A model generated the notes under the pieces. It made no database searches and was not told the origin of the DNA. It was given only the letters and a program-made list of their open reading frames with translations. Positions 55,079-63,990 of a stretch of DNA of 64,000 bases are shown here, one piece after another (position 1 is the first letter of the stretch; each line of letters opens with the position of its first letter). Source of the DNA: Pseudoalteromonas xiamenensis. GTDB taxonomy: Bacteria > Pseudomonadota > Gammaproteobacteria > Enterobacterales > Alteromonadaceae. The DNA lies in assembly GCF_042431545.1 (NCBI RefSeq), contig NZ_JBHLYX010000002.1. One strand, 5' to 3'. Made by a program: the position numbers and the translations under genes.

Positions 55079-56605
55079 ATGTGTGGTATCGTTGGGATAG
55101 TCGGAAAGACGCCAGTTAATCAGGCGATTTATGACGGCTTAACTGTTTTGCAACATCGCGGCCAAGATGCAGCTGGCATCATTACCATTAACAACAATAC
55201 ATTTAGTTTGCGCAAAGACAACGGCTTGGTAAAAGACGTTTTCCATACGCGCCATATGAAGCGCCTAGAAGGTCATATCGGTATTGGTCATGTCCGTTAC
55301 CCAACCGCTGGTTCATCAAGCTCTGCAGAAGCACAGCCTTTCTACGTTAACTCGCCTTTTGGTATTGCACTTGCGCACAATGGTAACTTAACCAATGCAG
55401 AGCAGCTCAAAGAGCTTCTATTTACCCAAGCGCGTCGCCATGTAAACACGACTTCAGATTCTGAAATTCTACTAAATATTTTGGCTCATGAGTTGAGCAA
55501 AATTGACAAGCTACGTTATGAAGCTGAAGATATTTTTAAAGCTATTTCAGCGGTTAATGGCCTCGTGTCAGGTGGTTATGCAAGCATTGCGATGATCATT
55601 GGCCACGGCATGCTTGCGTTTCGTGATCCACATGGTATTCGTCCACTGGTGTTTGGTAAGCGTGAAACTGAACGTGGTGTTGAGTACATGTTTGCGTCAG
55701 AAAGTGTTGCTTTGCAAACCGATGGTTTTGAGTTCATTCGTGATGTTGCGCCAGGTGAAGCTATTTACGTGACGGAAGATGGCGAATTATTTACTCAAAT
55801 GTGTGCAGAAAAAACGAAATTGGCGCCATGTATTTTTGAATTCGTTTACTTCGCGCGTCCAGATTCTGTGATCGACAAAATGTCGGTTTACGCAACACGC
55901 GTAAATATGGGGACTAAGCTTGGTGAAAAAATTGCACGCGAATGGGGCGATAAAGACATCGATGTAGTTATTCCAATCCCAGAGACGTCGTGCGATATCG
56001 CGCTTGAAATAGCGTCAGTGCTGCAGCTACCGTATCGCCAAGGTTTCGTAAAAAACCGTTATATCGGTCGTACGTTTATCATGCCAGGTCAAGAACTACG
56101 TAAAAAGTCAGTACGTCGTAAATTGAACGCGATAGATCGTGAATTTAAAGGTAAAAATGTACTACTAGTAGATGACTCGATTGTACGTGGTACAACGTCT
56201 GCTCAAATCGTTGAAATGGCGCGAGAAGCAGGTGCTAAGAAAGTGTATTTTGCATCAGCAGCACCAGAAGTACGTTTCCCTAACGTATACGGTATTGATA
56301 TGCCATCAGCAGCTGAGTTGATTGCGCATGGCCGTGAAGTAGAAGACATTAACGCATACATTGGTGCGGATGGTCTTATTTACCAGTCACTTAACGATTT
56401 AATCGCAGCGGTAGGCCAAGAAAACCCTGAAGTAACGGCGTTTGAGACGGCAGTTTTCGACGGTAAATACATCACGGGTGATATCGACCAAACTTATCTA
56501 AACCGTATTGATGCTCAGCGTAACGATAAAGCAAAGTCATCTCGTGATATGGCCATGTCAGCGGGACTTGAACTCCATAATCAAGAAACGGGTTCAAATG
56601 ACTAA
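55079..56605 (+). CDS. purF: Amidophosphoribosyltransferase PurF
   Basis: PurF makes 5-phosphoribosylamine from PRPP and glutamine, the first committed step of purine synthesis. The protein has 508 residues. The N-terminal glutaminase starts MCGIVGIVG (Cys2 is the nucleophile after Met removal), with HRGQDAAGI and HVRYPTAGSSS. The C-terminal PRTase has the PRPP loop KNVLLVDDSIVRGTTS (about 359-374). It is the last gene of the cluster, followed by a strong terminator. PurR control is known in enterobacteria; no obvious PurR box was identified here. Confidence 0.96.
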   Translation: MCGIVGIVGKTPVNQAIYDGLTVLQHRGQDAAGIITINNNTFSLRKDNGLVKDVFHTRHMKRLEGHIGIGHVRYPTAGSSSSAEAQPFYVNSPFGIALAHNGNLTNAEQLKELLFTQARRHVNTTSDSEILLNILAHELSKIDKLRYEAEDIFKAISAVNGLVSGGYASIAMIIGHGMLAFRDPHGIRPLVFGKRETERGVEYMFASESVALQTDGFEFIRDVAPGEAIYVTEDGELFTQMCAEKTKLAPCIFEFVYFARPDSVIDKMSVYATRVNMGTKLGEKIAREWGDKDIDVVIPIPETSCDIALEIASVLQLPYRQGFVKNRYIGRTFIMPGQELRKKSVRRKLNAIDREFKGKNVLLVDDSIVRGTTSAQIVEMAREAGAKKVYFASAAPEVRFPNVYGIDMPSAAELIAHGREVEDINAYIGADGLIYQSLNDLIAAVGQENPEVTAFETAVFDGKYITGDIDQTYLNRIDAQRNDKAKSSRDMAMSAGLELHNQETGSND

Positions 56606-56628
56606 TCGCGGAAGCCGATTTGGGAATA

Positions 56629-56657
56629 GAAAAAAGGAGCGCTAGCGCTCCTTTTTG
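56629..56657. terminator. Bidirectional terminator after purF
   Basis: AAAAAGGAGCGC and GCGCTCCTTTTT form an almost uninterrupted palindrome (56630-56656) between the convergent purF and Yip1-like genes. Confidence 0.92.
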
Positions 56658-56681
56658 TTTGCTAAGGACTTCATGCTCATA

Positions 56682-57281
56682 TCATGTAAATGTTGGAGAA
56701 ATGATGCCGTTGGTCCACAAAATTGCTGTGGCAGCGAGGATTATGACAAGAAGGATAAGACCACACGTTACTACCGAGCTCGCGTAAATAAAGCCGCGTT
56801 CTTCTGGAATATGCATCAAAATTGGGACTCCGGTGTACAGTAAGTAGACCGAGTAGGCGAGTGCAACCATACCGACACACGCAACAAACCACAATTCTGG
56901 ATAGAAAGACGCAAACGCAGACATAAACATTGGCGTTGCTGTGTAGGCGGCCAATTCAAGCGTTTGAGTAAAGGTAGGTTTTGCGCCGAACGTTACTGCC
57001 ATCCAATGGGCAAGATAAGCGAGTGCAAAAACCCCAAGAATTAGAGCGCAGTACATGGCGACACCGATAAGCACGGCGCTTTCATGCGTTAGGTAGACGT
57101 TGTCACCGGTACCTATGCTCCAACCCAAATAAACAGAGGAATAATAGCCCATAAGGCTTGGAATTAGCGCGATTAAAGCAATGTGCGACAAACTATATTT
57201 TACGTTCTCATGACGGTTATCGATAGTTTGCCATTCTTCTAATGGATGAGCGTATAAGCCCCACAGATGGTTTAATATCAT
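56682..57281 (-). CDS. Yip1-domain membrane protein
   Basis: The protein has 199 residues and five hydrophobic segments. The start MILNHLWGLYAHPLEEWQTIDNRHENVKYSLSHIALIALIPSLMGYYSS is the usual opening of bacterial Yip1-family proteins (WGLxxHPxxEW..). Later segments include AVLIGVAMYCALILGVFALAYLAHWMAVTFG and the last helix VVTCGLILLVIILAATAILW. It is an inner-membrane protein with unknown function. It is a single gene, convergent with purF, and its start is separated from miaE by 255 bases. Confidence 0.8.
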   Translation of the reverse strand: MILNHLWGLYAHPLEEWQTIDNRHENVKYSLSHIALIALIPSLMGYYSSVYLGWSIGTGDNVYLTHESAVLIGVAMYCALILGVFALAYLAHWMAVTFGAKPTFTQTLELAAYTATPMFMSAFASFYPELWFVACVGMVALAYSVYLLYTGVPILMHIPEERGFIYASSVVTCGLILLVIILAATAILWTNGIISPTFT

Positions 57282-57536
57282 AGTTAGCCCCTTAAATGGT
57301 TCGCTGCCTTTTTTTTGTACAGCTTAAATTAGGTATGAGCTACCGTTCATTTTTTGTCAAGAAATGGTAAAAGAAGGTTGTAAAGTAGACTTTCATCTAA
57401 TCTTATTTAGTCGTATCAAAGACAATGTGTAACAAAACGAAAGTCATTGATTTCGGTAATGCAAATCAACCTGTGAGCTGTGCACAGGGAAGCCTTGTGA
57501 TAAAATGGCGGCAGTTTTGAATGAAAGTGTAAAGTC

Positions 57537-58310
57537 ATGCTCGAGAAATACAGCGAATTACTAGCGCCAATTAACGCGTTTTTACAGTGTGCTACGCCGG
57601 AAGAGTGGGTTGAAGAAGCCAAAAAGCCTGAGAATTTGGCTGTTATTCTTACCGACCACTTAGTATGCGAGTTGAAGGCAGCCCAATCGGCGATGTATTT
57701 AATCCGAAAATACGCAGTTGACGGCGCGAGCGCCGATGCACTGTTAACTTGGTTAAAGCCATTTGAAGATTACACCTACCGCAAAGAAGGTGAATGGCGC
57801 GAATTAATTAAGTTCAATAACTTAACGAAGGCGATGTTGCCAAAATCAGGGTCACCTTACGGACAAGATCTCATCGATAAAATGGTATTGCTCATTAAAG
57901 AGGAACTGCATCATTTTTATCAAGTGCTTGAAATCATGTCTGATAATAATATTCCTTATGAAAACATTGCCTCAAGCCGCTATGCCAAAGGCATGTTACG
58001 TCATGTGACGACACACGAACCCAACACCCTGATTGATAAACTCATTGTTGGTGCGTACATCGAAGCTCGGTCGTGTGAACGTTTCGCAAAACTTGCACCT
58101 CATGTCGATAAAGCGTTGGGCGAGTTCTATGTATCATTACTTCGTTCCGAAGCGCGTCACTATCAGGATTATTTGACGCTTGCCGAAGACATTGCGGGGT
58201 GTGATATTTCCGAGCGAGTTGCGTTTTTTGGGCAGGTTGAAGCCGAACTAATCGCTTCGTTTGATGAGGATTTTAAGTTTCACAGTGGTAATCCTCGAAA
58301 AGCGGAGTGA
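57537..58310 (+). CDS. miaE: tRNA-(ms2io6A37) hydroxylase MiaE
   Basis: MiaE hydroxylates the isopentenyl side chain of ms2i6A37 in tRNAs reading UNN codons; it is a non-haem di-iron monooxygenase. The protein has 257 residues. Di-iron ligand motifs are visible as helices with EXXH-like pattern: DHLVCELKAAQSAMYL, IKEELHHFYQVLE, GAYIEARSCERFAKL and LLRSEARHYQDYL. This supports the ferritin-like fold. It is a single gene ending at a hairpin shared with lpxH. Confidence 0.94.
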   Translation: MLEKYSELLAPINAFLQCATPEEWVEEAKKPENLAVILTDHLVCELKAAQSAMYLIRKYAVDGASADALLTWLKPFEDYTYRKEGEWRELIKFNNLTKAMLPKSGSPYGQDLIDKMVLLIKEELHHFYQVLEIMSDNNIPYENIASSRYAKGMLRHVTTHEPNTLIDKLIVGAYIEARSCERFAKLAPHVDKALGEFYVSLLRSEARHYQDYLTLAEDIAGCDISERVAFFGQVEAELIASFDEDFKFHSGNPRKAE

Positions 58311-58317
58311 TGTTTCC

Positions 58318-58346
58318 ACGTATTGATCTTGCTGATCAATACGTGC
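58318..58346. terminator. Hairpin between miaE and lpxH
   Basis: CACGTATTGATC (58318-58329) and GATCAATACGTG (58335-58346) form a perfect twelve-base stem around TTGCT between convergent genes. There is no T-tract, so its strength as a terminator is uncertain. Confidence 0.6.
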
Positions 58347-58354
58347 AACTACCA

Positions 58355-59083
58355 TCATTTAGCAAATGGGTCACAGTGCAAGCTCAGCCCATTTTCATTG
58401 GCGACAATGTAGCTTGATTGTGTATACCAATCACCTAATACAGTACGCGTTGAACCAAATACTTCGTTTTTATGTATGTTGGGTCGGTGTGTATGACCGT
58501 GTATCATGTTTTTTACTGCGAATTTTTCAAACATCTTGGTGACGGCATCTTGTGTCACGTCCAATACTTCGGGTGGTTTATCCATTTGACTTAGTTTGCT
58601 CTTCTCTCTTGCTTGTCGAGCAACGCGTTTTCGATACCAAAGCGGCATAGCTAACATTAAACGTGGCCACCACCAACCACGACTTTTGCGCCGGAATGCT
58701 TGGTATGCTTCGTCCTGAGTACACATTTCATCGCCGTGCAATATAACCGTGGGCGTGCCGTACAAATCAATCACTGATTGTTCTGGCAATAGAGTGATGC
58801 TGGCGCGAGCGGCGAACCGTTTGCCAACAAGGAAATCACGATTACCATGCACGAAATACACGTTAATGTTTTTTTCCGCGAGTTGATTCAGTCTTTCCGC
58901 AATGCCTAAAGTAAATGGGGTTTCATAGTCATCACCAACCCACACTTCAAAAAAGTCGCCAAGGATGTATAAAGCATCGACATTTGATGTCATATGACTA
59001 TCGAGAAATTGGTAGAAGGCATGAAGAATATCAGGGAGATTTTCAGATAAATGTAAATCAGAGATGAAATAAGTTTGACGCAT
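58355..59083 (-). CDS. lpxH: UDP-2,3-diacylglucosamine diphosphatase LpxH
   Basis: LpxH hydrolyses UDP-2,3-diacylglucosamine to lipid X in lipid A synthesis. The start is ATG 59083 (MRQTYFISDLHLSENLPD). The protein has 242 residues. Calcineurin-like metallophosphatase motifs: DLHLSE (Asp9, His11), YILGDFFEVWVGDD, FVHGNRDFLVG (Asn/His) and ILHGDEMCTQDEAYQ, then MIHGHTHRPNIH. The metal ligands are complete. It starts 49 bases after the ppiB stop, though ppiB has a terminator between. Confidence 0.95.
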   Translation of the reverse strand: MRQTYFISDLHLSENLPDILHAFYQFLDSHMTSNVDALYILGDFFEVWVGDDYETPFTLGIAERLNQLAEKNINVYFVHGNRDFLVGKRFAARASITLLPEQSVIDLYGTPTVILHGDEMCTQDEAYQAFRRKSRGWWWPRLMLAMPLWYRKRVARQAREKSKLSQMDKPPEVLDVTQDAVTKMFEKFAVKNMIHGHTHRPNIHKNEVFGSTRTVLGDWYTQSSYIVANENGLSLHCDPFAK

Positions 59084-59103
59084 AAAGTCCCAATACAAAA
59101 CAA

Positions 59104-59121
59104 GGGCAGGTGACCCTGCCC
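59104..59121 (-). terminator. Terminator of ppiB
   Basis: GGGCAGG (59104-59110) and CCTGCCC (59115-59121) around TGAC. On the minus strand the stem is followed by TTGTTTTG. Confidence 0.78.
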
Positions 59122-59132
59122 GTGGCGATAGA

Positions 59133-59624
59133 TTATTCTACCGTTACTTTTTCAATGATTACGTCTTCTAACGGAACATCTTGGTGGAAACCGTGAGAAC
59201 CAGTCGCAACTGCTTTGATTTTATTAACAATTTCCATGCCATCAGCTACTTCACCGAATACGCAGTAACCCCAACCTTGTGATGTTTCGCTTGAGAAGTT
59301 CAAAAACGTATTGTTGTTCACGTTGATAAAGAACTGCGCTGTCGCTGAATGTGGATCTGGTGTACGAGCCATTGCGATAGTGCCAACCGAATTGCTAACG
59401 CCGTTATTCGCTTCGTTTTTGATAGGTGCTTGTACTGACTTTTGAGTCATACCTGGCTCAAAACCACCGCCTTGTACCATGAAGCCGTCAATTACACGGT
59501 GGAAGATAGTACCGTCGTAAAAACCTGATTTTGCGTAATTAAGGAAGTTTTCAACAGTTTCAGGTGCTTTGTCTGCAAAAAGGTTTAGGCGAATTTCGCC
59601 GTAATTGGTGTGTAGAACAACCAT
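59133..59624 (-). CDS. ppiB: Peptidyl-prolyl cis-trans isomerase B (cyclophilin)
   Basis: A cytoplasmic cyclophilin that catalyses proline isomerisation in folding. The start is ATG 59624 (MVVLHTNYGEIRLNLFADKAPETVENFL), with TAGGAA upstream on its strand; a TTG at 59639 is less likely. The protein has 163 residues. Active-site motifs FHRVIDGFMVQGGGFEPG (Arg about 43), SATAQFFINVNNN and WGYCVFGEVADGM match E. coli PpiB. The gene is divergent from cysS, as in many gammaproteobacteria. Confidence 0.95.
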   Translation of the reverse strand: MVVLHTNYGEIRLNLFADKAPETVENFLNYAKSGFYDGTIFHRVIDGFMVQGGGFEPGMTQKSVQAPIKNEANNGVSNSVGTIAMARTPDPHSATAQFFINVNNNTFLNFSSETSQGWGYCVFGEVADGMEIVNKIKAVATGSHGFHQDVPLEDVIIEKVTVE

Positions 59625-59794
59625 GATATTCCTACTCAATATGAATGTGTTTGAAAGGCCTATAGTTTACAGCACATTAAGGGATTGTACAAAACACCCA
59701 ATCACGCCATATACCGCATTTTGGTATAGAGTGTGCCACGTCATGATGTTATTATTATGTAAGACTAACTATGTTGAATTAGGAAAGAGACTCG

Positions 59795-61174
59795 ATGTTA
59801 CAAATTTACAACACATTAACACGTCAAAAAGAAGACTTTAAGCCATTAAAACCGGGCAAAGTAGACATGTATGTGTGTGGTATAACCATTTACGATTATT
59901 GCCACGTTGGCCATGCTCGTACGTATGTCTCTTTCGATGTAATGAATCGCTATTTACGCCACCTTGGTTATGACGTCACTTATGTACGTAATATTACGGA
60001 CGTTGACGACAAAATCATCAGGCGCGCGAATGAAAACAATGAAGCGATAAATGATTTAACAGTTCGAATGACAAAAGCAATGCACGATGATTTCGATGCG
60101 TTGAATATGCTAAGAGCGGACATTGAGCCAACGGTAACGGGTCACATGGATGAAATTATTGCCATGGTCGAACGCCTAATTACCAAAGGCCATGCGTACG
60201 TTGCAACAAATGGTGATGTGCTTTTTGATGTATCGACCTTTGAGCACTATGGCAAGCTTTCACAGCAAGATTTGGACATGCTGCAAGCAGGTGCACGTGT
60301 TGAAGTGGCCGAAGGTAAAGACGACCCTCTCGATTTTGTGCTTTGGAAAAAAGCCAAGGCAGGAGAACCTTCATGGCAATCACCATGGGGTGAGGGGCGC
60401 CCGGGTTGGCACATTGAATGTAGCGCGATGAGCTCAAAACACTTAGGTGAACATTTTGATATTCACGGTGGCGGTTCGGATCTTCAATTTCCACACCATG
60501 AAAATGAGATTGCACAATCTTGCTGCGCGAATAACGGTCAATATGTCAACACTTGGATCCATACTGGTATGGTGCAAGTAAACAAAGAGAAAATGTCAAA
60601 ATCGCTTGGTAACTTCTTTACACTTCGAGATGTCTTGAAAGAATTCGATGCTGAGACGGTTCGGTATTTCTTAATTAACGGTCATTACCGTAGCCAGTTG
60701 AACTATTCTCAAGAAAATTTAGAACAAGCGCGTGCAACGCTTGAACGAATTTACACAGCCCTTCGCGGCGTGGAATTAGTTGAGGTGGATTTATTGAGTA
60801 ACGATCACGTGGCTCGATTTGAAGCGGCAATGAACGATGACTTCAATACGCCAGAAGCGCTACCTATTATTTTTGAACTTGCCAAAGAATTAAACATTCT
60901 GAAAGACAGCGATAAAACAAAGGCAGGAGAATTGGCCTATGTTCTTGTCAAGCTTGCCAGTGTACTCGGTATTGCACAAAAAGATCCTGAAACGTTTTTA
61001 CAGGGTGAACAAGATGCTGACGAAGTGGCAAAAATCGAAGGACTAATCGAAGCGCGTAAAACGGCTAGAGAAAATAAAGATTGGGCTGCGGCTGACGCAG
61101 CGAGAGATGCATTAACGGCAATGGGTGTGGTACTCGAGGATAGTGCGGGTAAAACAACCTGGCGTAAAGCATAA
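59795..61174 (+). CDS. cysS: Cysteinyl-tRNA synthetase
   Basis: It charges tRNA-Cys. The protein has 459 residues. The start MLQIYNTLTRQKEDFKP is typical. The zinc-ligand Cys28 lies in YVCGITIYDYCHVGHAR, whose HVGH (37-40) is the class I HIGH motif. WHIECSAMSSKHLG and HHENEIAQS contribute other zinc ligands, and KEKMSKSLGNF (about 264-274) is the KMSKS loop. It is divergent from ppiB with a 170-base shared upstream region and ends before a clear terminator. Confidence 0.96.
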   Translation: MLQIYNTLTRQKEDFKPLKPGKVDMYVCGITIYDYCHVGHARTYVSFDVMNRYLRHLGYDVTYVRNITDVDDKIIRRANENNEAINDLTVRMTKAMHDDFDALNMLRADIEPTVTGHMDEIIAMVERLITKGHAYVATNGDVLFDVSTFEHYGKLSQQDLDMLQAGARVEVAEGKDDPLDFVLWKKAKAGEPSWQSPWGEGRPGWHIECSAMSSKHLGEHFDIHGGGSDLQFPHHENEIAQSCCANNGQYVNTWIHTGMVQVNKEKMSKSLGNFFTLRDVLKEFDAETVRYFLINGHYRSQLNYSQENLEQARATLERIYTALRGVELVEVDLLSNDHVARFEAAMNDDFNTPEALPIIFELAKELNILKDSDKTKAGELAYVLVKLASVLGIAQKDPETFLQGEQDADEVAKIEGLIEARKTARENKDWAAADAARDALTAMGVVLEDSAGKTTWRKA

Positions 61175-61190
61175 CGATAATTTTCGAACT

Positions 61191-61222
61191 AAGCCGCGTA
61201 GGAAACTAACGCGGCTTTTTTG
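61191..61222 (+). terminator. Terminator of cysS
   Basis: AGCCGCGT (61192-61199) pairs with ACGCGGCT (61209-61216), followed by TTTTTTG. Confidence 0.9.
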
Positions 61223-61250
61223 TGGAATGAATTAAAAATAAGAAATAGCT

Positions 61251-62117
61251 ATGCATGATATCAATCTAGTTTTAGACACACCCATATTTAAGTTTGGAAG
61301 CTATTCGCTACTGGTTGGTGAGTTGATTTCTTTCCTCGCGGCACTTTTGATCACCTTTATAATTGCTAATCTGACGCAGCGCGCCTTCAAACGATTGGCT
61401 AATCGCAAAGGAATGATGACGGTTACCTCTATTTACGTGATAGGGCGAATTATTCATTACATCATTTTGTTTGTGGGTTTTCTTATTTCGTTGCTTGCGC
61501 TTGGGATCAAGCTCACCGAACTGGCGTTAGTCGCGAGTGCCTTAGGTGTTGGTATTGGACTTGGTTTACAGGGGTTAGTAAATAATTTTGTTTCCGGCAT
61601 TATGATTTTGCTCGAAAAAAGTTTAAAAGTAGGGGACTTTATCGAATTAGCAGATGGTATGGTAGGTGAAGTAAAAGAAATTCAAATGCGTGCCACCCTA
61701 ATCCGCACGAACGATAACATCGATGTACTGATCCCGAATGCAACACTGACCTCAGGTATGGTGACAAACTGGACATTGAGTGACAACTTACGTCGATTTC
61801 GTATTCCATTCAGTGTTGCCTATGGCAGCGATAAAGATATTGTTCGACAAGCTGTGCTCGAAGCGGCACGTGAAGTTAAATACACACTTGATATCGAAGG
61901 GAAAGAACCAAAGGTATGGATGACGGGGTTTGGCGACAGTAGTTTGAATTTTACGTTGGGTGTCTGGGTTGAGCCTGATTTTGTAAAGCATCCTACAAGT
62001 CTCATGTCCGATTACCTATGGGCAATAGATGATAGTTTCCGAAAATATGACATTGAAATACCGTTCCCGCAGCGTGATTTGCACATTCGGAGTGATTGTA
62101 GACAAGACGCCAATTAA
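61251..62117 (+). CDS. MscS-family mechanosensitive channel
   Basis: The protein has 288 residues, the size of small MscS channels. Three membrane segments are visible: 17-41 (LLVGELISFLAALLITFIIANL), 62-85 and the pore helix region about 86-125 (LVASALGVGIGLGLQGLVNNFVSGIMILLEKSLKVGDFIEL). This last has the Gly/Ala-rich pattern that lines the MscS pore. A beta domain follows (GMVGEVKEIQMRATLIRTNDNIDVLIPNATLTSGMVTNWT), then a C-terminal cytoplasmic cage domain. It opens under membrane tension to release solutes in osmotic downshock. It is a single gene, convergent with folD. Confidence 0.9.
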   Translation: MHDINLVLDTPIFKFGSYSLLVGELISFLAALLITFIIANLTQRAFKRLANRKGMMTVTSIYVIGRIIHYIILFVGFLISLLALGIKLTELALVASALGVGIGLGLQGLVNNFVSGIMILLEKSLKVGDFIELADGMVGEVKEIQMRATLIRTNDNIDVLIPNATLTSGMVTNWTLSDNLRRFRIPFSVAYGSDKDIVRQAVLEAAREVKYTLDIEGKEPKVWMTGFGDSSLNFTLGVWVEPDFVKHPTSLMSDYLWAIDDSFRKYDIEIPFPQRDLHIRSDCRQDAN

Positions 62118-62149
62118 AATAACCAATTCAAGAATATTTGAAAGAGCAT

Positions 62150-62176
62150 AAAAAAGGCACTTAACGTGCCTTTTTT
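62150..62176. terminator. Bidirectional terminator between the MscS gene and folD
   Basis: AAAAAAGGCAC (62150-62160) and GTGCCTTTTTT (62166-62176) around TTAAC, with A/T tracts usable from both strands. Confidence 0.93.
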
Positions 62177-62196
62177 ATTGGAATGTATCCCAGTGA

Positions 62197-63051
62197 CTAA
62201 CTGTGATACTTTTCACACGCTTCTAAGGTGTTTTCAATTAGACTTGCTACGGTCATTGGACCAACACCACCAGGCACTGGGGTAATGAAGCTTGCGCGAT
62301 TCTGAGCAACACGATATTCCACATCACCAACAAGTTGACCCGACTCGAGACGGTTAATGCCAACATCAATCACAATCGCACCTTCTTTAACCCATTCGCC
62401 AGGAATAAATTCAGGTTTACCAACGGCGACAACAAGAAGATCGGCACGACGTACGTGAGATTCTAAATCTTGAGTGAATTTGTGGCATACCGTAGTTGTA
62501 CATCCAGCAAGCAGTAACTCGAGCGACATTGGACGACCTACAATGTTTGATGCGCCGACAACAACAGCGTGCATGCCTTTATAACGTACGCCGGTAGAAT
62601 CCAACAGTGTGATAATGCCCTTTGGAGTACAAGGTCTCAGTGATGGCATACGCTGTGCCAAACGGCCAATGTTGTATGGGTGGAAGCCATCAACGTCTTT
62701 GTGTGGATGAATACGTTCAAGAATTTCTTCAGCATCTAATCCTTGAGGAAGAGGAAGCTGTACTAAAATTCCATCGACGCTAGGATCATTATTGAGGTTA
62801 TCAATAAGAGTCAACAATTCAGTTTGGCTTGTATCACCAGGTAAATCATACGATTTAGAAATGAACCCGACTTCTTCACATGCTTTGCGTTTTGAACCAA
62901 CGTAAACTTGGCTTGCAGGATCTTGTCCCACTAAAACCACAGCTAGACCTGGTGCGCGCAAACCTTGTGCAACACGCTCAGCAACGCGTTTAGCAACATT
63001 GTTTCTTACTTGTTTAGCGATAGCTTTTCCATCAATGATGTTTGCTGTCAT
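62197..63051 (-). CDS. folD: Methylenetetrahydrofolate dehydrogenase / cyclohydrolase FolD
   Basis: FolD interconverts 5,10-methylene-, methenyl- and 10-formyl-tetrahydrofolate with NADP. The protein has 284 residues. Visible motifs are YVGSKRKACEEVGFISKSYDLP (Tyr/Lys active site, about 50-71), GILVQLPLPQGLDAEEILERIHPHKDVDGFHPYNIG (about 94-129), VVVGASNIVGRPMSLELL (about 162-179) and PVPGGVGPMTVASLIENT (about 258-275). The tRNA cluster lies divergently 335 bases away. Confidence 0.96.
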   Translation of the reverse strand: MTANIIDGKAIAKQVRNNVAKRVAERVAQGLRAPGLAVVLVGQDPASQVYVGSKRKACEEVGFISKSYDLPGDTSQTELLTLIDNLNNDPSVDGILVQLPLPQGLDAEEILERIHPHKDVDGFHPYNIGRLAQRMPSLRPCTPKGIITLLDSTGVRYKGMHAVVVGASNIVGRPMSLELLLAGCTTTVCHKFTQDLESHVRRADLLVVAVGKPEFIPGEWVKEGAIVIDVGINRLESGQLVGDVEYRVAQNRASFITPVPGGVGPMTVASLIENTLEACEKYHS

Positions 63052-63386
63052 GTTTGACCTTTATTTAGGAATTGAATAACTTGAACGATATGGCGTTTTA
63101 AGGGGTTACGCCAGCGCTATTTTATATAGCAGCATAATCGGGCGTATTTTCGCAGAAAAGCGCATCAGCGCCAAGCAACGAAATCAAAATATCTAGGATA
63201 AATGTCCGCAATAGACGAGTTGGGTAAAACAATTGCTTGTTTTTCAGCAGGATTACTCATAAATTCAACATTGTGCGGTAAATTTGAGCGGTTGAACGTT
63301 TTTCTAAAAAAAATGTTTGACCTCAATGGGGCAAATCACTATTATGCACCCCGTTGCCAGCGAGGAGACTCGCAAACAACAAATGT
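63052..63386. other. Intergenic region between folD and the tRNA cluster
   Basis: It contains the divergent folD promoter region and, at its right end, a strong tRNA promoter (63317-63345). A 64-codon frame at 63202-63396 runs over that promoter and into the first tRNA, so I do not regard it as a gene. Confidence 0.6.
63317..63345 (+). promoter_or_regulatory. Promoter of the tRNA cluster
   Basis: TTGACC (63317-63322) and TATTAT (63340-63345) are separated by 17 bases, each matching five of six consensus positions. The first tRNA starts 42 bases after the -10. GCACCCC follows the -10, a GC-rich start region typical of stringent-controlled stable RNA promoters. Confidence 0.8.
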
Positions 63387-63463
63387 CGGCGATTAGCGCA
63401 GTTTGGTAGCGCACTAGTTTTGGGTACTAGGGGTCGCAGGTTCAAATCCTGCATCGCCGACCA
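63387..63463 (+). tRNA. tRNA-Pro (UGG), copy 1
   Basis: A 77-base gene with CCA encoded. Acceptor arms CGGCGAT / ATCGCCG; anticodon stem CTAGT/ACTAG with loop TTTGGGT, giving anticodon UGG; T arm CAGGTTCAAATCCTG. It differs from the other two copies at one base in the D-arm region (GTTTGG versus GCTTGG). Confidence 0.96.
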
Positions 63464-63508
63464 CTTTTTAAAATAGGAAAGTAGCATTTTGCTGTTTACT
63501 TCGAGTTT

Positions 63509-63585
<77 letters not shown>

Positions 63586-63609
63586 TTCTTATTTTAATCT
63601 TTATGTAGC

Positions 63610-63686
63610 GGCGGCTGTAGCTCAGTTGGTAGAGCCCCGGATTGTGATTCCGGTTGTCGTGGGTTCAATCCCCATCAGTCGCCCCA
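63610..63686 (+). tRNA. tRNA-His (GUG)
   Basis: A 77-base gene including the extra 5' G (-1) that is characteristic of tRNA-His and pairs with C73. Acceptor GCGGCTG / CAGTCGC with one G-U pair; anticodon loop TTGTGAT gives GUG; T arm GTGGGTTCAATCCCCAT; CCA encoded. Confidence 0.96.
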
Positions 63687-63705
63687 CCTACATAACTTTA
63701 TTGTT

Positions 63706-63782
63706 CGGCGATTAGCGCAGCTTGGTAGCGCACTAGTTTTGGGTACTAGGGGTCGCAGGTTCAAATCCTGCATCGCCGACCA
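63706..63782 (+). tRNA. tRNA-Pro (UGG), copy 2
   Basis: A 77-base gene identical to copy 3 and one base different from copy 1. Anticodon loop TTTGGGT; CCA encoded. It follows tRNA-His by 19 bases, so it is likely on the same precursor. Confidence 0.96.
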
Positions 63783-63806
63783 TCTTCTCAAAAAAACATA
63801 TCTTAT

Positions 63807-63883
63807 CGGCGATTAGCGCAGCTTGGTAGCGCACTAGTTTTGGGTACTAGGGGTCGCAGGTTCAAATCCTGCATCGCCGACCA
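63807..63883 (+). tRNA. tRNA-Pro (UGG), copy 3
   Basis: A 77-base gene identical to copy 2, 24 bases downstream, evidently a tandem duplication. Anticodon UGG; CCA encoded. The following bases CTTTCTTCTC are T/C-rich but no strong terminator hairpin is visible. Confidence 0.96.
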
Positions 63884-63962
63884 CTTTCTTCTCTAAAATA
63901 TCTTAATCTTGTCTCTTTTTTACGCGAACAGTACGCGAATCGCAATTATTTCCCTGTATTAC

Positions 63963-63990
63963 TCGACTCTCGCATTTTATCGGTTATAAT
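63963..63990 (+). promoter_or_regulatory. Promoter candidate at the window's right edge
   Basis: A perfect -10 hexamer TATAAT (63985-63990) with TCGACT (63963-63968) 16 bases upstream, followed by GCCGCG. It probably drives a gene or stable RNA beyond the window. Confidence 0.5.

Noticed and set aside
63202..63396. 64-codon ORF before the tRNA cluster
   Set aside because: It covers a strong tRNA promoter and runs into the first tRNA gene. There is no ribosome site.
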